This document shows, piece after piece, positions 35,450 through 48,100 of a stretch of 64,000 nt of DNA; positions within the stretch are counted from its first letter, which is position 1, and every line of letters begins with the position of its first letter. The position numbers and the translations under genes were made by a program. Under the pieces are notes generated by a model, which saw nothing but the letters and a program-made list of their open reading frames with translations, made no database searches and had not been told where the DNA came from. The stretch comes from Gnetum montanum. Its lineage: Eukaryota > Streptophyta > Gnetopsida > Gnetales > Gnetaceae. The stretch lies in NCBI GenBank assembly GCA_015680685.1, contig MNCI01004834.1, positions 455,085-519,084 of the forward strand, in the 5' to 3' direction.

Positions 35450-36480
35450 TACACAAAGCCAAAATAAAGCAAAATACTATAGCAATAGCCAAAATATGTT
35501 AAGAAAAAGGCCAAATAGGGTTTAAGTTAGGTCATTTAAAGGTTACTAGAGGTAAGTGAAGACAGATAAGATGAAATAGAGGCTAGATAGGATCAAACAA
35601 GGGCCAAATGATGATATAATAGAGTCAAATGAAGACTAAATGATGGTCAAACTTCATTTGATGATGTTAATCAAAAGCAAAACATGGTCAACAAAGGTCA
35701 TATAAGGAGATTTAAGGGTGAACAAGATGTATTGAAGGGTAAAGAACATGAAATAAGGTTAACCTAGGCCAAATGGTAATAAATTGAGGTCAAATGATGC
35801 TCTAATAATGATCAAGAACCATTAAATAAGGTCAAAAAAGGATAAAATATGGTCAGCAAAGGTCATAGGGGATAGGATAAGGCAGATGGGTTAAACCAAG
35901 AGGCTAATTGTCATGGCACAAAGCCACATGATAGCCAAACAATACCAAATAAGGTCAAATGGAGCTCAAATGGTGGTCGAATAAGACCAAATGAAACTTA
36001 AGAATGATCAAGCACCCCTAAAAGATGTCAAACAAGGTTAGAACATAGCCAACCAAGGTTATAAAGGTCAAAATAAAGTGGACAGGGTAGACCTAAGGTC
36101 CACTAATGTGGAATATAGCTAAATGATAGCCAAATAATGATAATTGATCTTAAATGATGGTCAAATCCCATCAAATAATGCTCTAAAGGGTAAAAAAGGG
36201 TACAATGAGGTCCAATGGTGTAAGTTGTTGTAAAATCTAGTTTTCCAAGGTTGAGTGACACTAAATGAAAAAATTATTTGGTGGCACATGGCCAAATGAT
36301 ACCAAAATGAAGCCAAATGACATCAAATGATAAGGCAACAAAGGTCAATAATGCAAACCAATGTCAAATGGAGTCAAAATACAATGAAAAAAGGCCAAAT
36401 GGATCAAGCTAGGAAACAAATGTTAGAACATGGTTAATATTGGTTAATCAAGGTTAGATTTTCCCAATTTTAGACCTTAG
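35450..36480. repeat. Degenerate tract of GGTCAAATGATGG-like short units
   Basis: About 1 kb consists mainly of imperfect words such as GGTCAAA, AATGATGGTCAAA, CCAAATGATA and AAGGTCA, with no fixed period that I can define. Its left edge coincides with the point where the Tat pol frame ends. The tract at 1320-1560 uses reverse-complement words. Confidence 0.55.
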
Positions 36481-36600
36481 TGGGTCATGGTATAGGTTTA
36501 CAAGGTTAAAAAGTGAGTTTGAGCACTTAGTGAGGTCATTTAGAGGCTATTTGAAGTTAAAATTGAGATCTTTTTTTGTGACTACGCTGGGCCTAGCTAG

Positions 36601-38671
36601 GACTATGCTAGCCAGGATAGTTGGGATAGACCCTAGTGTAGTTGGTGATAGTAGATGGTTTCCTAGGTTTGTTATGACCAGTTCTGGGTTCCTAATGGTT
36701 TGTGTGACTAACATAGTGGATTAGGATTGAATATTGATGAGTTTTGACATCATTTTAACTATTGAAAAGTTGTAAATTATGCAAATACTAGTGACTATGC
36801 TAGGACTATGCTGGCTAGCATAGTCCTAGTGTAGATGCATGGGAAGAATGGATTTTAGGGATTTCAGAGTTGTTACTGGTGTTCCATTAACTTCCTAGAG
36901 TAGCGAATGGTTTGGAAAAGATTGAATGGGTCATTTGAAAGTCAAAATAGGCTACTGAAAGTGAAGTTTTGGCACTTACACCTCATGACTATGTTGGCCA
37001 ATGTAGTTGGGAGTTGCTCTAGAGTAGATGAGCTAAAATCTAGATTTTTTAATGGTTGAACAAGACCAAAATGCAACTAGCTTCAAGATTTTAGGGTTCT
37101 AGGCTATCAGAATCAAGTGTTTTTTTTTTTACCATTCTAAGTGCTGTTGTGTTGGTTAAATCATCTTGGGGTAGGGACTATGCTGGGACTACATTGGTCA
37201 CTATAGTCCTAGGCCTACCTCAGCATAGATGAATGGAATCTAGCATTCCCATGGTCAAAACAAGGTGAAATTATAACTAGGTAATGTTGAGCAATGTTGT
37301 AAGTATCTGAAGTTAATTTTTAGGAAATTCAGGATGACAAGATACTAATTACAAAAATTTCGAATGATGAATATGTTGGCTGGCATAGTCATGGCCTACT
37401 CCAATGTAGTAGGATATGAATCTTAGCTTCTAATGTGTTATGTAGTTAATCGACCAGGTTCTTAGGTTCCTAGGGTTACTGGTGTTCCAAGCTAGGGTTT
37501 GGCTCAGGATGGTTGATTCTAGGGGTTGTTTGAGTACTAAAATGATGATTTTCCTTTTGGACTATGTTATCTAGCATAGTTGAGCCTCACCTAAGTGTAC
37601 ATAAGGTAACACATCTAGGGTTAAAATGAGATGCAATTGTAGCTAGGTAAGGCCAAATGAGGTTTTGGGTTTTCAAGTTAGGTTCTAGGATGTTTGGAGT
37701 GTTAAACTACTAGTCAAATTAACCTAGGATCATGATTACGCTGGCTAGCATAGTCCAGGCCTACTCTAGTGTAGTCATAAGATGAAACTTGAATTGTGAT
37801 GAAATTTCATGATTGATCAACTAGGTTTTTGAGTTCTTGGGTCACTAGTATTTGAAATTAGGGTTTCAAGCTCAAGATGGTTAGTTTTGATGGTTGTTTT
37901 GGTTTTGGATTGATCCTACACCCTTGGATAATGCTAGCTAGTGTAGTTGAGGGATGTAGGCTGAGTTTGTTGATTTTTGACTTAGTTTGCAAGGTTTAGT
38001 GGTCTCTAAATTCTCTGGTAGGTTTTGGAGTTGAGATTATGCTTTCGAAAGTCAATTTGACATGTTGATGTCCTATTTTGTTGTTTTAGAGGTCAGACTA
38101 TACTGGGACTATGTTGGTTAGCATAGTCCCAAGCTTCTTCATTGTAGTCCCAAGGTGGAAATGGGATTTTCCTTGCTTTTGTCTCATAGTTTGCTAGTGC
38201 AAGGTCACTAGAGGTTTCAAAGGAGATTTAAGGCTAAGATATGTTAGTTTGGAGGTTTTTTTTAGTTTTTAATGATTCATCCTCCCCCAAATACACTGGG
38301 ACTACGTTGGCTAGCATAGTCCTTTCCATCCCTAGTTTAGTTTGAAGGTGGAAGTAGGAGATTTTCCATATTTGCTTGGTTTCCTAGGGTTGCAGGCTTA
38401 CTGAAGGCTTTGGGGTTCAAGGTGTGTCATCTTGGAGGCTATTTATGATTTTTTGTATTCATTCCTTGCTCAACTATGCTAGGACTATGCTAGCCAGCAT
38501 AGTTGAGATCTTTTCCAGCATAGTTTAGGCAAGAAAGATGATTTTTGATGGTTTTCAATTAGTGTTTTGGAATTTTGGAGTTGCTAGAGGATCTGATTAA
38601 GGTTTGGTGCATGGTTTGGTTGATGGTAGAATACATTACCCTATTTGTAACTATGCTGGCTAGTGTAGCTA
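36601..38671. repeat. Tandem array, about 186-bp period, with palindromic core (12 copies)
   Basis: An imperfect palindrome, best form CTATGCTGGCTAGCATAG, starts at 36601, 36803, 36987, 37186, 37369, 37559, 37734, 37926, 38106, 38298, 38482 and 38649. Spacings are 202, 184, 199, 183, 190, 175, 192, 180, 192, 184 and 167 bp (mean 186). The first ten alternate long-short, suggesting a two-unit higher-order repeat of about 375 bp. Between cores, phrases such as GATGGTT(G/A)(A/G)TT...GGTTGTTT recur. Copies are strongly diverged. Weaker cores continue near 38880 and 39190, and similar ACTACACTGGCT-like words occur at 49250-50590 and 61855. There is no coding capacity. Confidence 0.8.
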
Positions 38672-39649
38672 GCGTAGTTACTATAAGTAGTAGGTTTTGG
38701 TGTGAGTTTTGGCCCTTCTTGAAGTCCAATTTCCATCAATGCCAACACTTGGTTTCCCAATTTGAGCATAAGGTTTTATGGAATGTATGATGGTTGGAAG
38801 GTGGGTTTTGGCAGTATTTAGGTTTTGGCAATATTTAGTGTTTGGAATCCATTTTAAGGTTCTCAAATGCTTAAGCCCCAGTGTAGTCACCATGGAAAAG
38901 TTGAAAATCTAAGTGTTTTAGGATTTCCATTGGCTTGTTAGAGAGGTGCTAGTGGGCCCCATCCTAAGTTTGAATTTTTAAATGAACTAATTTTCCACTC
39001 ACCCAACATAGTTCCAATTTCTAATTGCTATCATTGAGTTAAGTGAGGCTTTGATAAGTGTTTTGGAAAACCAAGGTTTTGTTAGTGGGTGCATAAGTTT
39101 GGGATTGGTTTCCAAATTATAAATTTGCATAAATCATAATTCTCTCATCACTATAATCATATTCTTGCCTCCACACTCACTATTCCTAGTGTAGTCCAAT
39201 CATTCTACCCTAAAGAGTAGGCGTAGTTACTGTAGGAGGCTCTAGAAGTGTAAAGGTTTTGTTAGTTTCAGTGCTACTTGTTCAATATGTTAAAGAGGAA
39301 GGCTCTAACTAGAAAAAATATAGCCTTTAAGGAGGCTTAAACTATTGCTAAAGGCCTCTTCAACCTACCATTTCCCTTGATTGATGAGGGTTCTCCTACC
39401 ATCACTCCCAGGCACACAATTCCTAACCATTTCGTAAGAAGTCTTGCTAGAAATTTGGGTGTTTTTGTTTAGGTAGGCTTATGTATTTGTTAAAATTGAA
39501 TTTTCTAAAATTCCTATGTTAGATCTAGGTTATATTCATGAGATTTTTGCATTACTTGGATTTTGAGATTGTTCTATGTTGTGCTATAATTTTTTTTAAA
39601 TTAATTCTATGTGTTTTTTGCACTTTATCCTCTAAAAAACAATGTCACT
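38672..39649. other. Array periphery, no gene recognised
   Basis: Contains scattered degenerate cores of the upstream array (for example CAGTGTAGTCACC near 38880). The open frames here are not recognisable. Confidence 0.4.
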
Positions 39650-40210
39650 GTTTTAATTTTTTTGTCTAGAAATGGTTAGGATTTCTTAATTTTTGTGGTC
39701 ATAGGATTGTAGCACTATGTTTAATGGTAGAAATGGTATTTGAACCATTAGACTTTGACTTATGGTGAATTCTTCATGAATTTTTCCATAAGCTAGCACA
39801 CAGGGGTTTTATGCAGTTTCTATTATTTTTCATGTCATTTTCTTCATTTTTTGTGAAAAAAAGCTAACAATTTGTGTTCTAGGTTTTTATTTTATCATTT
39901 TATGGTTCAAATTATTTTGGAATCACTAAATTTTTATTTGTGATTAATTTTTGGTGAATTTTTTTGTGAGTTGGTGCAAAGTGATGTTTTTGGTTTTCAT
40001 GGTTTTTGTCATGTTATTTTTGCATTTTTTTCTATATGAATGGTTAGGAAATTTTGGATTTTTATTTTGTGGTTTAATAGTTCCAATGGTTATAGAATCA
40101 TTGAATTTGAATCTATTGTTAGTTTCCTATGATTTTTTTCGTAGATTAGTGTATGTTGAAAATTTTTAGTTTTTATGGCTTTACCCTTGTGAAAGTGGAT
40201 AGTATAGACA
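39650..40210. repeat. T-rich degenerate tandem repeat, about 175-200-bp period
   Basis: Three diverged units start near 39668, 39868 and 40043. Each runs through a GGTTAGGA- or GCTAACAA-like start, a T-rich segment, AATCA(C/T)T(A/G)AA-type words, ATGATTTTT/GGTGAATTTTT, and an AGTTGGTG/AGCTAGCA-like segment. The period is close to that of the 36.6-38.7 kb array, though the sequence differs. Confidence 0.45.
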
Positions 40211-41078
40211 CTTGAAAATTTTTTTAGTTGACATCCCAAGTTCTTGGGGATTTCTTGAGGTATTGGGATGGATTTGGAATTGGTTTTAGCCAAATTAATT
40301 TTTTTTGATATTTTTCATTAGTGATTCTCTATGGTGGTTTTCTATAGTTTTGTGTTGTTATGAAATTCTTGGTTGAATTTGGTTATCATTTTAGATAGTT
40401 GTAAAAATTTATTCTAGGCTTGGGGCTACAATGTAGATTCCCAATTTTGTTGAATTTCATGTATACTTAATCCTTCACCTTGGAAAATGTTTCTTAGTTC
40501 TAAATTGTCATTTTTGTTCAAGTGCAAATTGCTTCACACAATTGTAGTTTTAGTTGTAAACACTGCAAACCTCCTTGGGTATGTAGGCTAAGTAGGGGTA
40601 GGTATTGTATTTTTGTGGTAGTGTTCATAGGTTCATAAGGTTATTTAGATGTTATATTTTAGTTTTCAATAGTCACTTGAATTTTTCTAAAATTTGTAAT
40701 TAGTCTCCTAGAGATTTTACTACTGCTAATTTCACTGTTAACTAGGATTTGTAGTAAACATTTTGTAAAATTCAATTTAAACTTTTGTGACTATTGTAGT
40801 AGGTACAAGCTAGTTCTCATGGCCTTAATGTTTCCATGTAAAAAATTTATTACTTTTATGTATATCTCACCATGGAATTACTATCAGTTGTTTGTTGATT
40901 ACATGGTTCGTTTTGGTTTTTTGTACGTAAATTGGTCATGATTTTGGTTATCACCTTGTTTTGGTTCTAAGTGTTGAAAATTATGAATTTTAATATGTGG
41001 ATTTAGTGAGAACGTTGACATTAAGCTTATGATGCTTTTGATTGTTTAACAGTTAACTATTTTTGGTTATGGTCATTT
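40211..41078. other. T-rich stretch upstream of the multi-exon frame
   Basis: It is strongly T-rich on the plus strand, like an intron or 5' untranslated region of a plus-strand transcript. No motif was recognised. Confidence 0.35.
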
Positions 41079-44000
41079 ATGGTTTTAACAGTTGTTGTTC
41101 TTATGTGTAGGGCCTTTTTGAAACCTATTCTGCTTGTCATTGAGCTTGTGGAACTATGTTGCTGCATCCATGCATTAGGGCCCCATAACTTGCTTGCCCA
41201 CATGATGTTGGAGCATGGCTCCCTATGGTTTAGACTAGGGACAAAGGACTCTAGCCTTTCTGCTACAAAACTTTAGTGTGATGGTGTGGTCACACTTGGC
41301 TTCTTACACAACAACTGTCATAGTAGAAACCCTGTTGCCTTGGTATTCCAACTTGATCATCAAATTTATTGAAGATGATCTTGAAACATGTGCTGAGGGA
41401 GAAGTGCTTGATAGCATGTATACAAGAGGCACTTGTAAGCTATCCAAGATTTGGAACATGCTTGAGTTCAACTTGTATAATGCCAACAATACTTTGTTGG
41501 TTGGCCACCATGTGAACACGTTGTTTCAAAACCCTCATGGTACTGTCTACCCTATAGAAGGGTAAGCATGACATTAAGTTTTCTTTTTTTCTTATCTTAG
41601 TTATTAGTTATTATGCTACTTGGCTTTAACATTTTTCTTTGCTTGAAATGGTCTACTTGCAAGTATAGGATGGATGACAAAGGATTTATCAAGAGTGACT
41701 AGCTCCTACATTTGGCCCAAAAAATGTTGGGGATTTTTGGTAAAAGCTTTGTAGTGAAGCTTGTAGTGGTAGAACAACTCAAAGGTGACTTGGGTAGGTA
41801 CACCACATGTTATTTCATGGCTTACAAGAGGTGCATGGCCAATGAGAAAGCACATGATTGGTGGGGTAAATCAGATTTTTCATGCACAACCCTTGAGATC
41901 CCTAGACCACCTTCCTCTAGCAAGCAAAGTAAGAATTTCTATTTTTTCTGTTACATTTAATTTTATATGCTATGTTAACATTTTCATGGCTACATATTTA
42001 TGTGTTATTTAGGCCGTTAGTGTTTAAATGGTTTTGTTGATATGGTTGTAAACTTGATTTTAATTAGTCATACTTATTATATCTTGGTTTTATGCACTAT
42101 GCCTATGCCTAAGCTATATGGCCTCTTGTTGTATTGTAGGGGCTACCTCCTCCTCCACCATCACATTGGTCATTTTAGGATGCTCTAAGAAGACTCTCAT
42201 CTTCAAGTACTGTAAGGTGGATTCGGCATAGTAGTCGTTGGCTAGTAGGACATCTAGAAATGTCTAAGAAGATATCACTAATGCAGGTTTGGTTGACCTT
42301 TTCATGGCCCCTATCCTAACCATTCCTACTCCTGAGATGGTGAACATCATTGACTTCTTTGATAAAGGAGTGAAGAAGTTCATCACTCAAGGTTCATGGT
42401 GTTCCTTTCACCCTGGCCATCAACGAGTCCACCTTCAGTGACATCTTTGGCATTTCTCATGAGGACCTAAAGATTTTCATCAAGGTAGATAAAGTGGTGG
42501 ACCACTAGGAGGAGGTGAAGGAGTGGTTCAACACTTGTCATTATCACAAGGGATTCTCTCTCTACCAGTTCAAGGTTGTAGAGGTGAGAGAGGCATATCC
42601 CTAATTCTACTCTTGGATGTTCCCTAAGTTGCTATTGCAGGGCAAGATCATGGGCATTGAGTAGTCATGGACCATGAAGAAGGTCCTTTTGGAGGATGCT
42701 CAATTTAATTAGGTTGGTCACTTGGCTTTTGGGCTACATGGGAAGATACTTAAACTCTATGATAACCTCACGATGAAATGCCACATGCATTATGCATTTT
42801 TTGCAGCATATCTAAAGAGGTTTGCTAAGTTCTTGGTGGTGAGAAAGGATGGACAATGGGTAAGCCAAGATCCATTCCAACTCTCCAAGCATTGGGTGAA
42901 GCATGTTTTTTTCACCATGCAAGCTTAGAACCAACCAAAGGATGTCAAGGAGTTGCTGTTTGTTACCACTAAGGGACTTAGTGATAGGTGTTGTGCTTTC
43001 CTTGATAGCATGGGGATTGAACCCTAGGTTGAGTGTGGGAACATTGAAAAGGCCAAGATTTTGCATGCTAAATCTAAAGGTGTAGCTAGAGCCAAACTGA
43101 AGAGTCCTATCGTCAAGGAAGTAGCCCTAGTAATTGAGCAACCCTCTAAGAGGAGATTTGTTGTTAGACTCAACTAGGCATGCAGTATGGTTACAGGTAT
43201 GCTTTAGCTTTGTTTTATGTTTTTAGTTTTTTTTAAAATATTTTTAGGCTATGTTGTTATTTTATTTTAAGCAAAATGTGCTAAGTTATTCTATGTTTTA
43301 TGTTTATTGGTCATGTAGGCAAGCAACAAGAGTTGGCGGCCTAAGCAACAATGGCAGAGGTGGAGTAGAAGTGCTTAGAGGAGGATCTCCTATAGCCACA
43401 TGAGGATGAGGGGTTATCCAATGTTGCATTGAATGATTTTGATGCTATATTTGATCCCTCAAAACTAGGTGAACCCCTTGCTATTGCCTCATATGATGTT
43501 CTAGGTATATGTGCATTTTTTTATATGGTTAAATTTTTGTCATTTCATGTTAAGGCTTGGTCTTAATCATTTGTTGATTATTATGCTTGTTGTAGCTATT
43601 GAGCCTTAGCCTACTACCTCAATCTCCACGTTCCACATGAAGCCATGGGTGGACACTCTTGCTAAGAGGTAATTCATGCATGGGATGATTGAAGACATCA
43701 TCAATTGGTTGCAACAAATTGCTCCCGATGTTGGTAAGAACTTAACTCATCTTACATTTTTAGTTTTTTTGTAGTTGTATTATTTTGGTTATCTTGTTCT
43801 TTTTGTTGTTTCTTGGTTATTTAGTCATTTATTAGTTTTGAATATGTTTTGTTGTGTTGTTTTCAATGCTTAAGTTTAGATGGGATCCTAATTGCCTTGT
43901 TGAGATCAATGCCTTGCCTAGCTTATCATCAAACGTAGAAAATGTTCCACAGAAGTTGTATGAAAGTGTCATTGAATGTGCATTTTCATGTGCTAAAAAT

Positions 44001-44350
44001 TTGTGGGAAACTCAACATTCCAATGAGTTTCTATGGGAATGAGTTGTAGCATTGGAAAGGGAAAACAAGAAGTTGGTTGAGGCGAATAGGAATCTCAAAG
44101 ATCGTAAGGAATTTGAGGCCTAGGTGGGCAACAAGAGTTCCTTGTGAACTAAAGAGAGCGAATGGGTAAGCAACTAGAATGCCATCAATGGCAAGGTTGC
44201 CCTTGCTAGAGAGGTTGTCGAGCAAAAGTTTCAGATAGACTTATTGATGCATAAGGACAAGGAGTGGCATGATTATTGTGCATGGATCCTAGAGTAGGGT
44301 CATACACAAAAAGACCATAGAAAGAAATATAAGGCTGAATGTGAAGTCTA
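41079..44350 (+). pseudogene. Multi-exon reading frame of unknown function (decayed)
   Basis: Exon-like segments are separated by GT...AG introns at about 41562-41668, 41929-42139, 43197-43318, 43505-43595 and 43734-43874. Across the first four introns the reading frame stays in register when spliced (for example PIEG|WMTKD, PLASK|GATSSS, MVTG|KQQE, YDVL|AIEP), although the open frame is broken by many TAG/TGA/TAA codons and one frameshift near 42390. The first exon has an acidic stretch (FIEDDLETCAEGEVLDSM). The third holds a folded-looking domain (FTLAINESTFSDIFGISHED ... KHWVKHVFF). The last part (after 43860) is charged and helical (ALERENKKLVEANRNLKDRK) and looks like coiled coil. It ends near a single N at 44355. 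I recognise no family. It lies on the opposite strand from the two Tat half-elements on either side. Confidence 0.5.
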
Positions 44351-45179
44351 TCTTNTAAAAGTCTACCTCACAAAAATCTTATTTTTGATTCTCCCACATC
44401 AATTTCATCAATATGGCTAAGAGTTATATAGATTACAATTTTTAGTGAAATTCATTTCACCATGACGAGGTTCATAGAGATTTAAAATAGTAAAATATTA
44501 TGATGTTGATTATGTTATTATGACATTGTGGCTAGTGTTAGCCTTTATTTTCTCAGAGACGATTTATTGTTTCATGTACAATTTAAAATTTTATCACACC
44601 ATGTGACAAACATTTAGAATTTTACTTTTTAAAAAACATTTTAATTTCATTTATACATTTTGATAATTAATTTTTTATTTATGTTATATGTTTTATATTT
44701 TTATTCATGTTATAAGGCTACATTGTTTAAATGTGAAACAACTAGAATGTAAACTAGATTGTAAGTGGTAATAAGAGGTTTGCTAGTTTTAGGCCATGAT
44801 AGGCCATATGATTTTTCTAGTATTAGGCCATGGCAAGCCACACACATTTGCTAGTTTTAGGCCATAACAATTCGCAAGTTATTTGCTAGTTTTAGGCCAT
44901 AGTGGGCTGCACATTTTATAAAGAAAGAAAATTTTTGTCAATTTTACATTTAAAAATTTTTGTGAATTTTTAGGCTTTAACTTTTTTATGGTATTTTTCG
45001 TATTTTATGTTCTAAAACAAAAGGCATAAAAGGTAAATTGTAGATGAAAATGAATCTTAGGCTATGTGTGAAGTAAAGTTAAGTAGAGTAAAATAAAGTA
45101 AAGCATAATGATGCATGCAAATAATGTTTAAACTAGGTTGAGGAGGCTATTGGAAAAGAGGGTCACATGCTTATAGGTG
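44351..45179. other. AT-rich stretch, nothing recognised
   Basis: A word like GCTAGTTTTAGGCCAT(A/G)(A/G) recurs four times between about 44785 and 44905 (GGCCATGATAGGCCATATGA and variants), a short degenerate tandem. There is a single N at 44355. No gene. Confidence 0.45.
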
Positions 45180-48100
45180 CAAGGGTGAGCAAATTGGATG
45201 AGGAATACATTAATTGTGTAAGTGTTTCCTAATCTTTGAAAGATTAGGAAATGTGTATGACCTGCTTTGCACAATCATGTATTTTCCATTTCCTTCACTA
45301 ACCATGTTAAAGGTGAGCTCTTCCCATGGTGCATTCATGGACCCATGATTGTTAGTTTTGGACTCTCTTGATCTATTAAACTTCTTGACTTTGTGGTTAA
45401 CAATAGGAGCTTCTTCCTAAAACTCCACTTTGGATCCTTATTTGTTGTCAATGTTGTTGACCATCAAAGGAATTGCCCTATCGTCATGGATGATTATTTC
45501 ATCTTCCTCATAAGGTAGGTGAATTTCTTAGTGGATGGGTGAGAATAGAGCTCACACTTGAGCTAGCCAAGACCTCCCCAAGATAAGATTGAATCTTGGT
45601 GTCTCTTCCACCACCAAGAAGTTGGCCATTGTGGGGAATTATTCCCATAACACAAAGTCAAAAGAAATGAAGCCTTTTATGGTCACTTGAGATTCATTGA
45701 AGTATTTAAGGGTAGAATTTAAAGTGTATTGCATGTGCTTCATTAGGCCTAAACATTCGGTAATGGTATAGGGTATTACGTTAGTTATCACTCCATCATC
45801 AACATGCAACCTATGCACTTTGTATTGCCCTCTTCTTATGGTTATAAATAGGAAAGCTTTGGTTATCTCACCATCCTAAGGGTTGGTTTTGATCACACTA
45901 TCATAGAACAATAGTGTAGTTGACCTTGTTTCTTCCTTTGGTAAGGGAGGTACCATCACTAAGTGGATGGACTCCTAAATAGCAAGGATGTCCTTGTTAA
46001 TGGGAATCAAAGTCAACATTTTTACTAGCACTTCATGGTGAGCAGTGGAGGTCATGAGCAGGTCATATAGGTTAAGAGACATGTTCTTTTACTTTAGAGA
46101 CTATTTGACCTACTCCATGGTATTGAGGAAGTCCTTGTCACTGATTATCACCTTCTCATTTTTGTTGTTCTTGGCTTCTTCCATGCTCCCTAGGATGTGA
46201 ACTTTGTATTCAGTTGTTGTGGCTTGGCCTCTTTCCCTTTCCCTTATTATTTAGGGTCCTCTTATGGATGACTAGTTGAGGTAGCCTAAGCATTAGAGCT
46301 CATTTAGATAGATGAGATAGGAGTGGAATTTAGTGGGCCCACTTCTTTCCATGCCTTGGCCTACTTATTGTCTTTGCTTTGAGGCCTTGGTGTAGGCTTC
46401 TTACATTACTTACTTGGAGATTTTTTTTGTTGTGGTTGTTTGGTTGGGAAGAAGTAGTTGTGTTGGTCATCACAAGGGGACATTGTTCAGTTGTTGTAAT
46501 AGTTGGTTTAGTTTCAATGAAAGGGGGTACCATGATTATGAAAGAATCCTTGGGAGACATGGGTGATGGTATCCTTACAAAAAAAGGGAACTTTGAGTTA
46601 GTCAAAGCTAAAGGACCCCTGCCATTGCGAGGAGGTACTCGAATCATGAATGGCTTTCATGCAGGTTTAGAGTCATTATTTACATTGAATTCCATGATGG
46701 TGTAGGGGCTATTATTGACATTCAATGGGTCCTTGTAGACATGTATGGATTGATTTTGTGGTTTGACTAGGTTAGAGGCTCAAGGACCAACTCACCGTTG
46801 TCTATCATCTTTTGTAGGTCATCTTTTAGCATTAGGAAAAAGTTAGTATCATGACTTGGCAGTTGACGGTAGTAGTAGAATCAGTCAAGTTTGAAGTGCT
46901 TAGGCAGTAGTGGGTCATCCTTGGTTGGAAGAGCAGGATTCTTGGTGATTTCACACAGTCTATCATGCCTGTTGTGGGAATTCTCAATCATTTGCTTATA
47001 TTGTGTTTTTCAACTCTTTAACAACTGGTCAAGGAGTTTAGATGGTTTTAATGGTAGCCTAGTGTACTTAGGCTAGTCTTTTTATTTGAAATTGGACCTT
47101 GTGTTGCTTGATGTAGAGGCCCCAGATGTTGATAGTTGATTATTCATTGTGGGGGCCTTGGGTTAATTTGTTTTAGACCCTTATGCTATTTTATTTTCTT
47201 TGGCGATGGTGGCCATGGCTACATTATTTTACATTCCTCTTTTTGTATCTTTCTGAATGTGTAGATTCTTATATGCCATGTAGGTAGGGTCATGGATGGC
47301 TTCTGTGGCATCCTCTATGTTATTTGTTTGAGAAAAGGCTTAGCTAAGTGATCGTGAATTTAGGTAGTATATTTTGGACTAGATGAAATCATTAACAATC
47401 CCCTTGAATATGGTGAGAAGATCGATCTCAGCTATGGATTTTGGAATCTCGTTTAGGAGAGCATTCCATCATTGTATAAATTTTTATATAAGTTCAAGTG
47501 GTTCCTGATTGACCTTTAGTAATTGGTCAAGAGTTGTATTAGGCTTCAAGTTGTACTTGAAGCAATTAACAAAGTGTGATATCAAGTCCTTAAGCAAGGA
47601 TATAGATCCTCTTGGTAATGTGTAGTACTAGTCCAGAGCCTTCCCTGTTAGGAACATAAGGAATATTCACATTATAATATGTGGCTAGGCTTACAACAAT
47701 AAAAACTCAAAATAGAATGTGATAAAGTGTGTATTAGGGTTACCCTCACCATTATACTTGGTAAACAGGGGTATAGGGATGTCCAATAGAAGAGTTATTT
47801 GTAGGATGATAGGACTGATTAGATCATCCTAATAGAAATCCATGATTTTTATCGCTTGGGTTGTGGGGGGCCTTATGGTTCCATAACTATTTTGTAAGAT
47901 CTTGGATCATTTGGAATGCCTGATCTAGGCCTTGGGTAATCCTAGTAGGTTGTGGAATCTATAAAAATGGTTGAGGTATGAGTTGAGAGGCTTGTGGCCT
48001 CGCAATGGGTTATGGCATGGAAGGGAGGGGATGGATCATCATGGTTGTAGGAGGGCTAAACAACGAGAAGGGGGTTGGAGCAGGTACTTGGGAAATAAAA

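Noticed and set aside
41304-41519. Minus-strand open frame inside the multi-exon region
   Set aside because: It is the antisense shadow of the better supported plus-strand exon at 41278-41561.
35450-45179. The 9.7-kb block as the long intron known between protease and RT in Ogre elements
   Set aside because: Known Ogre introns are short, and this block contains satellite-like arrays and plus-strand spliced coding-like sequence; an insertion fits better.
45219-45256. Hairpin around CCTAATCTTTGAAAGATTAGG as a terminator or small RNA
   Set aside because: It is a single short palindrome in a nuclear repeat region with no supporting context.
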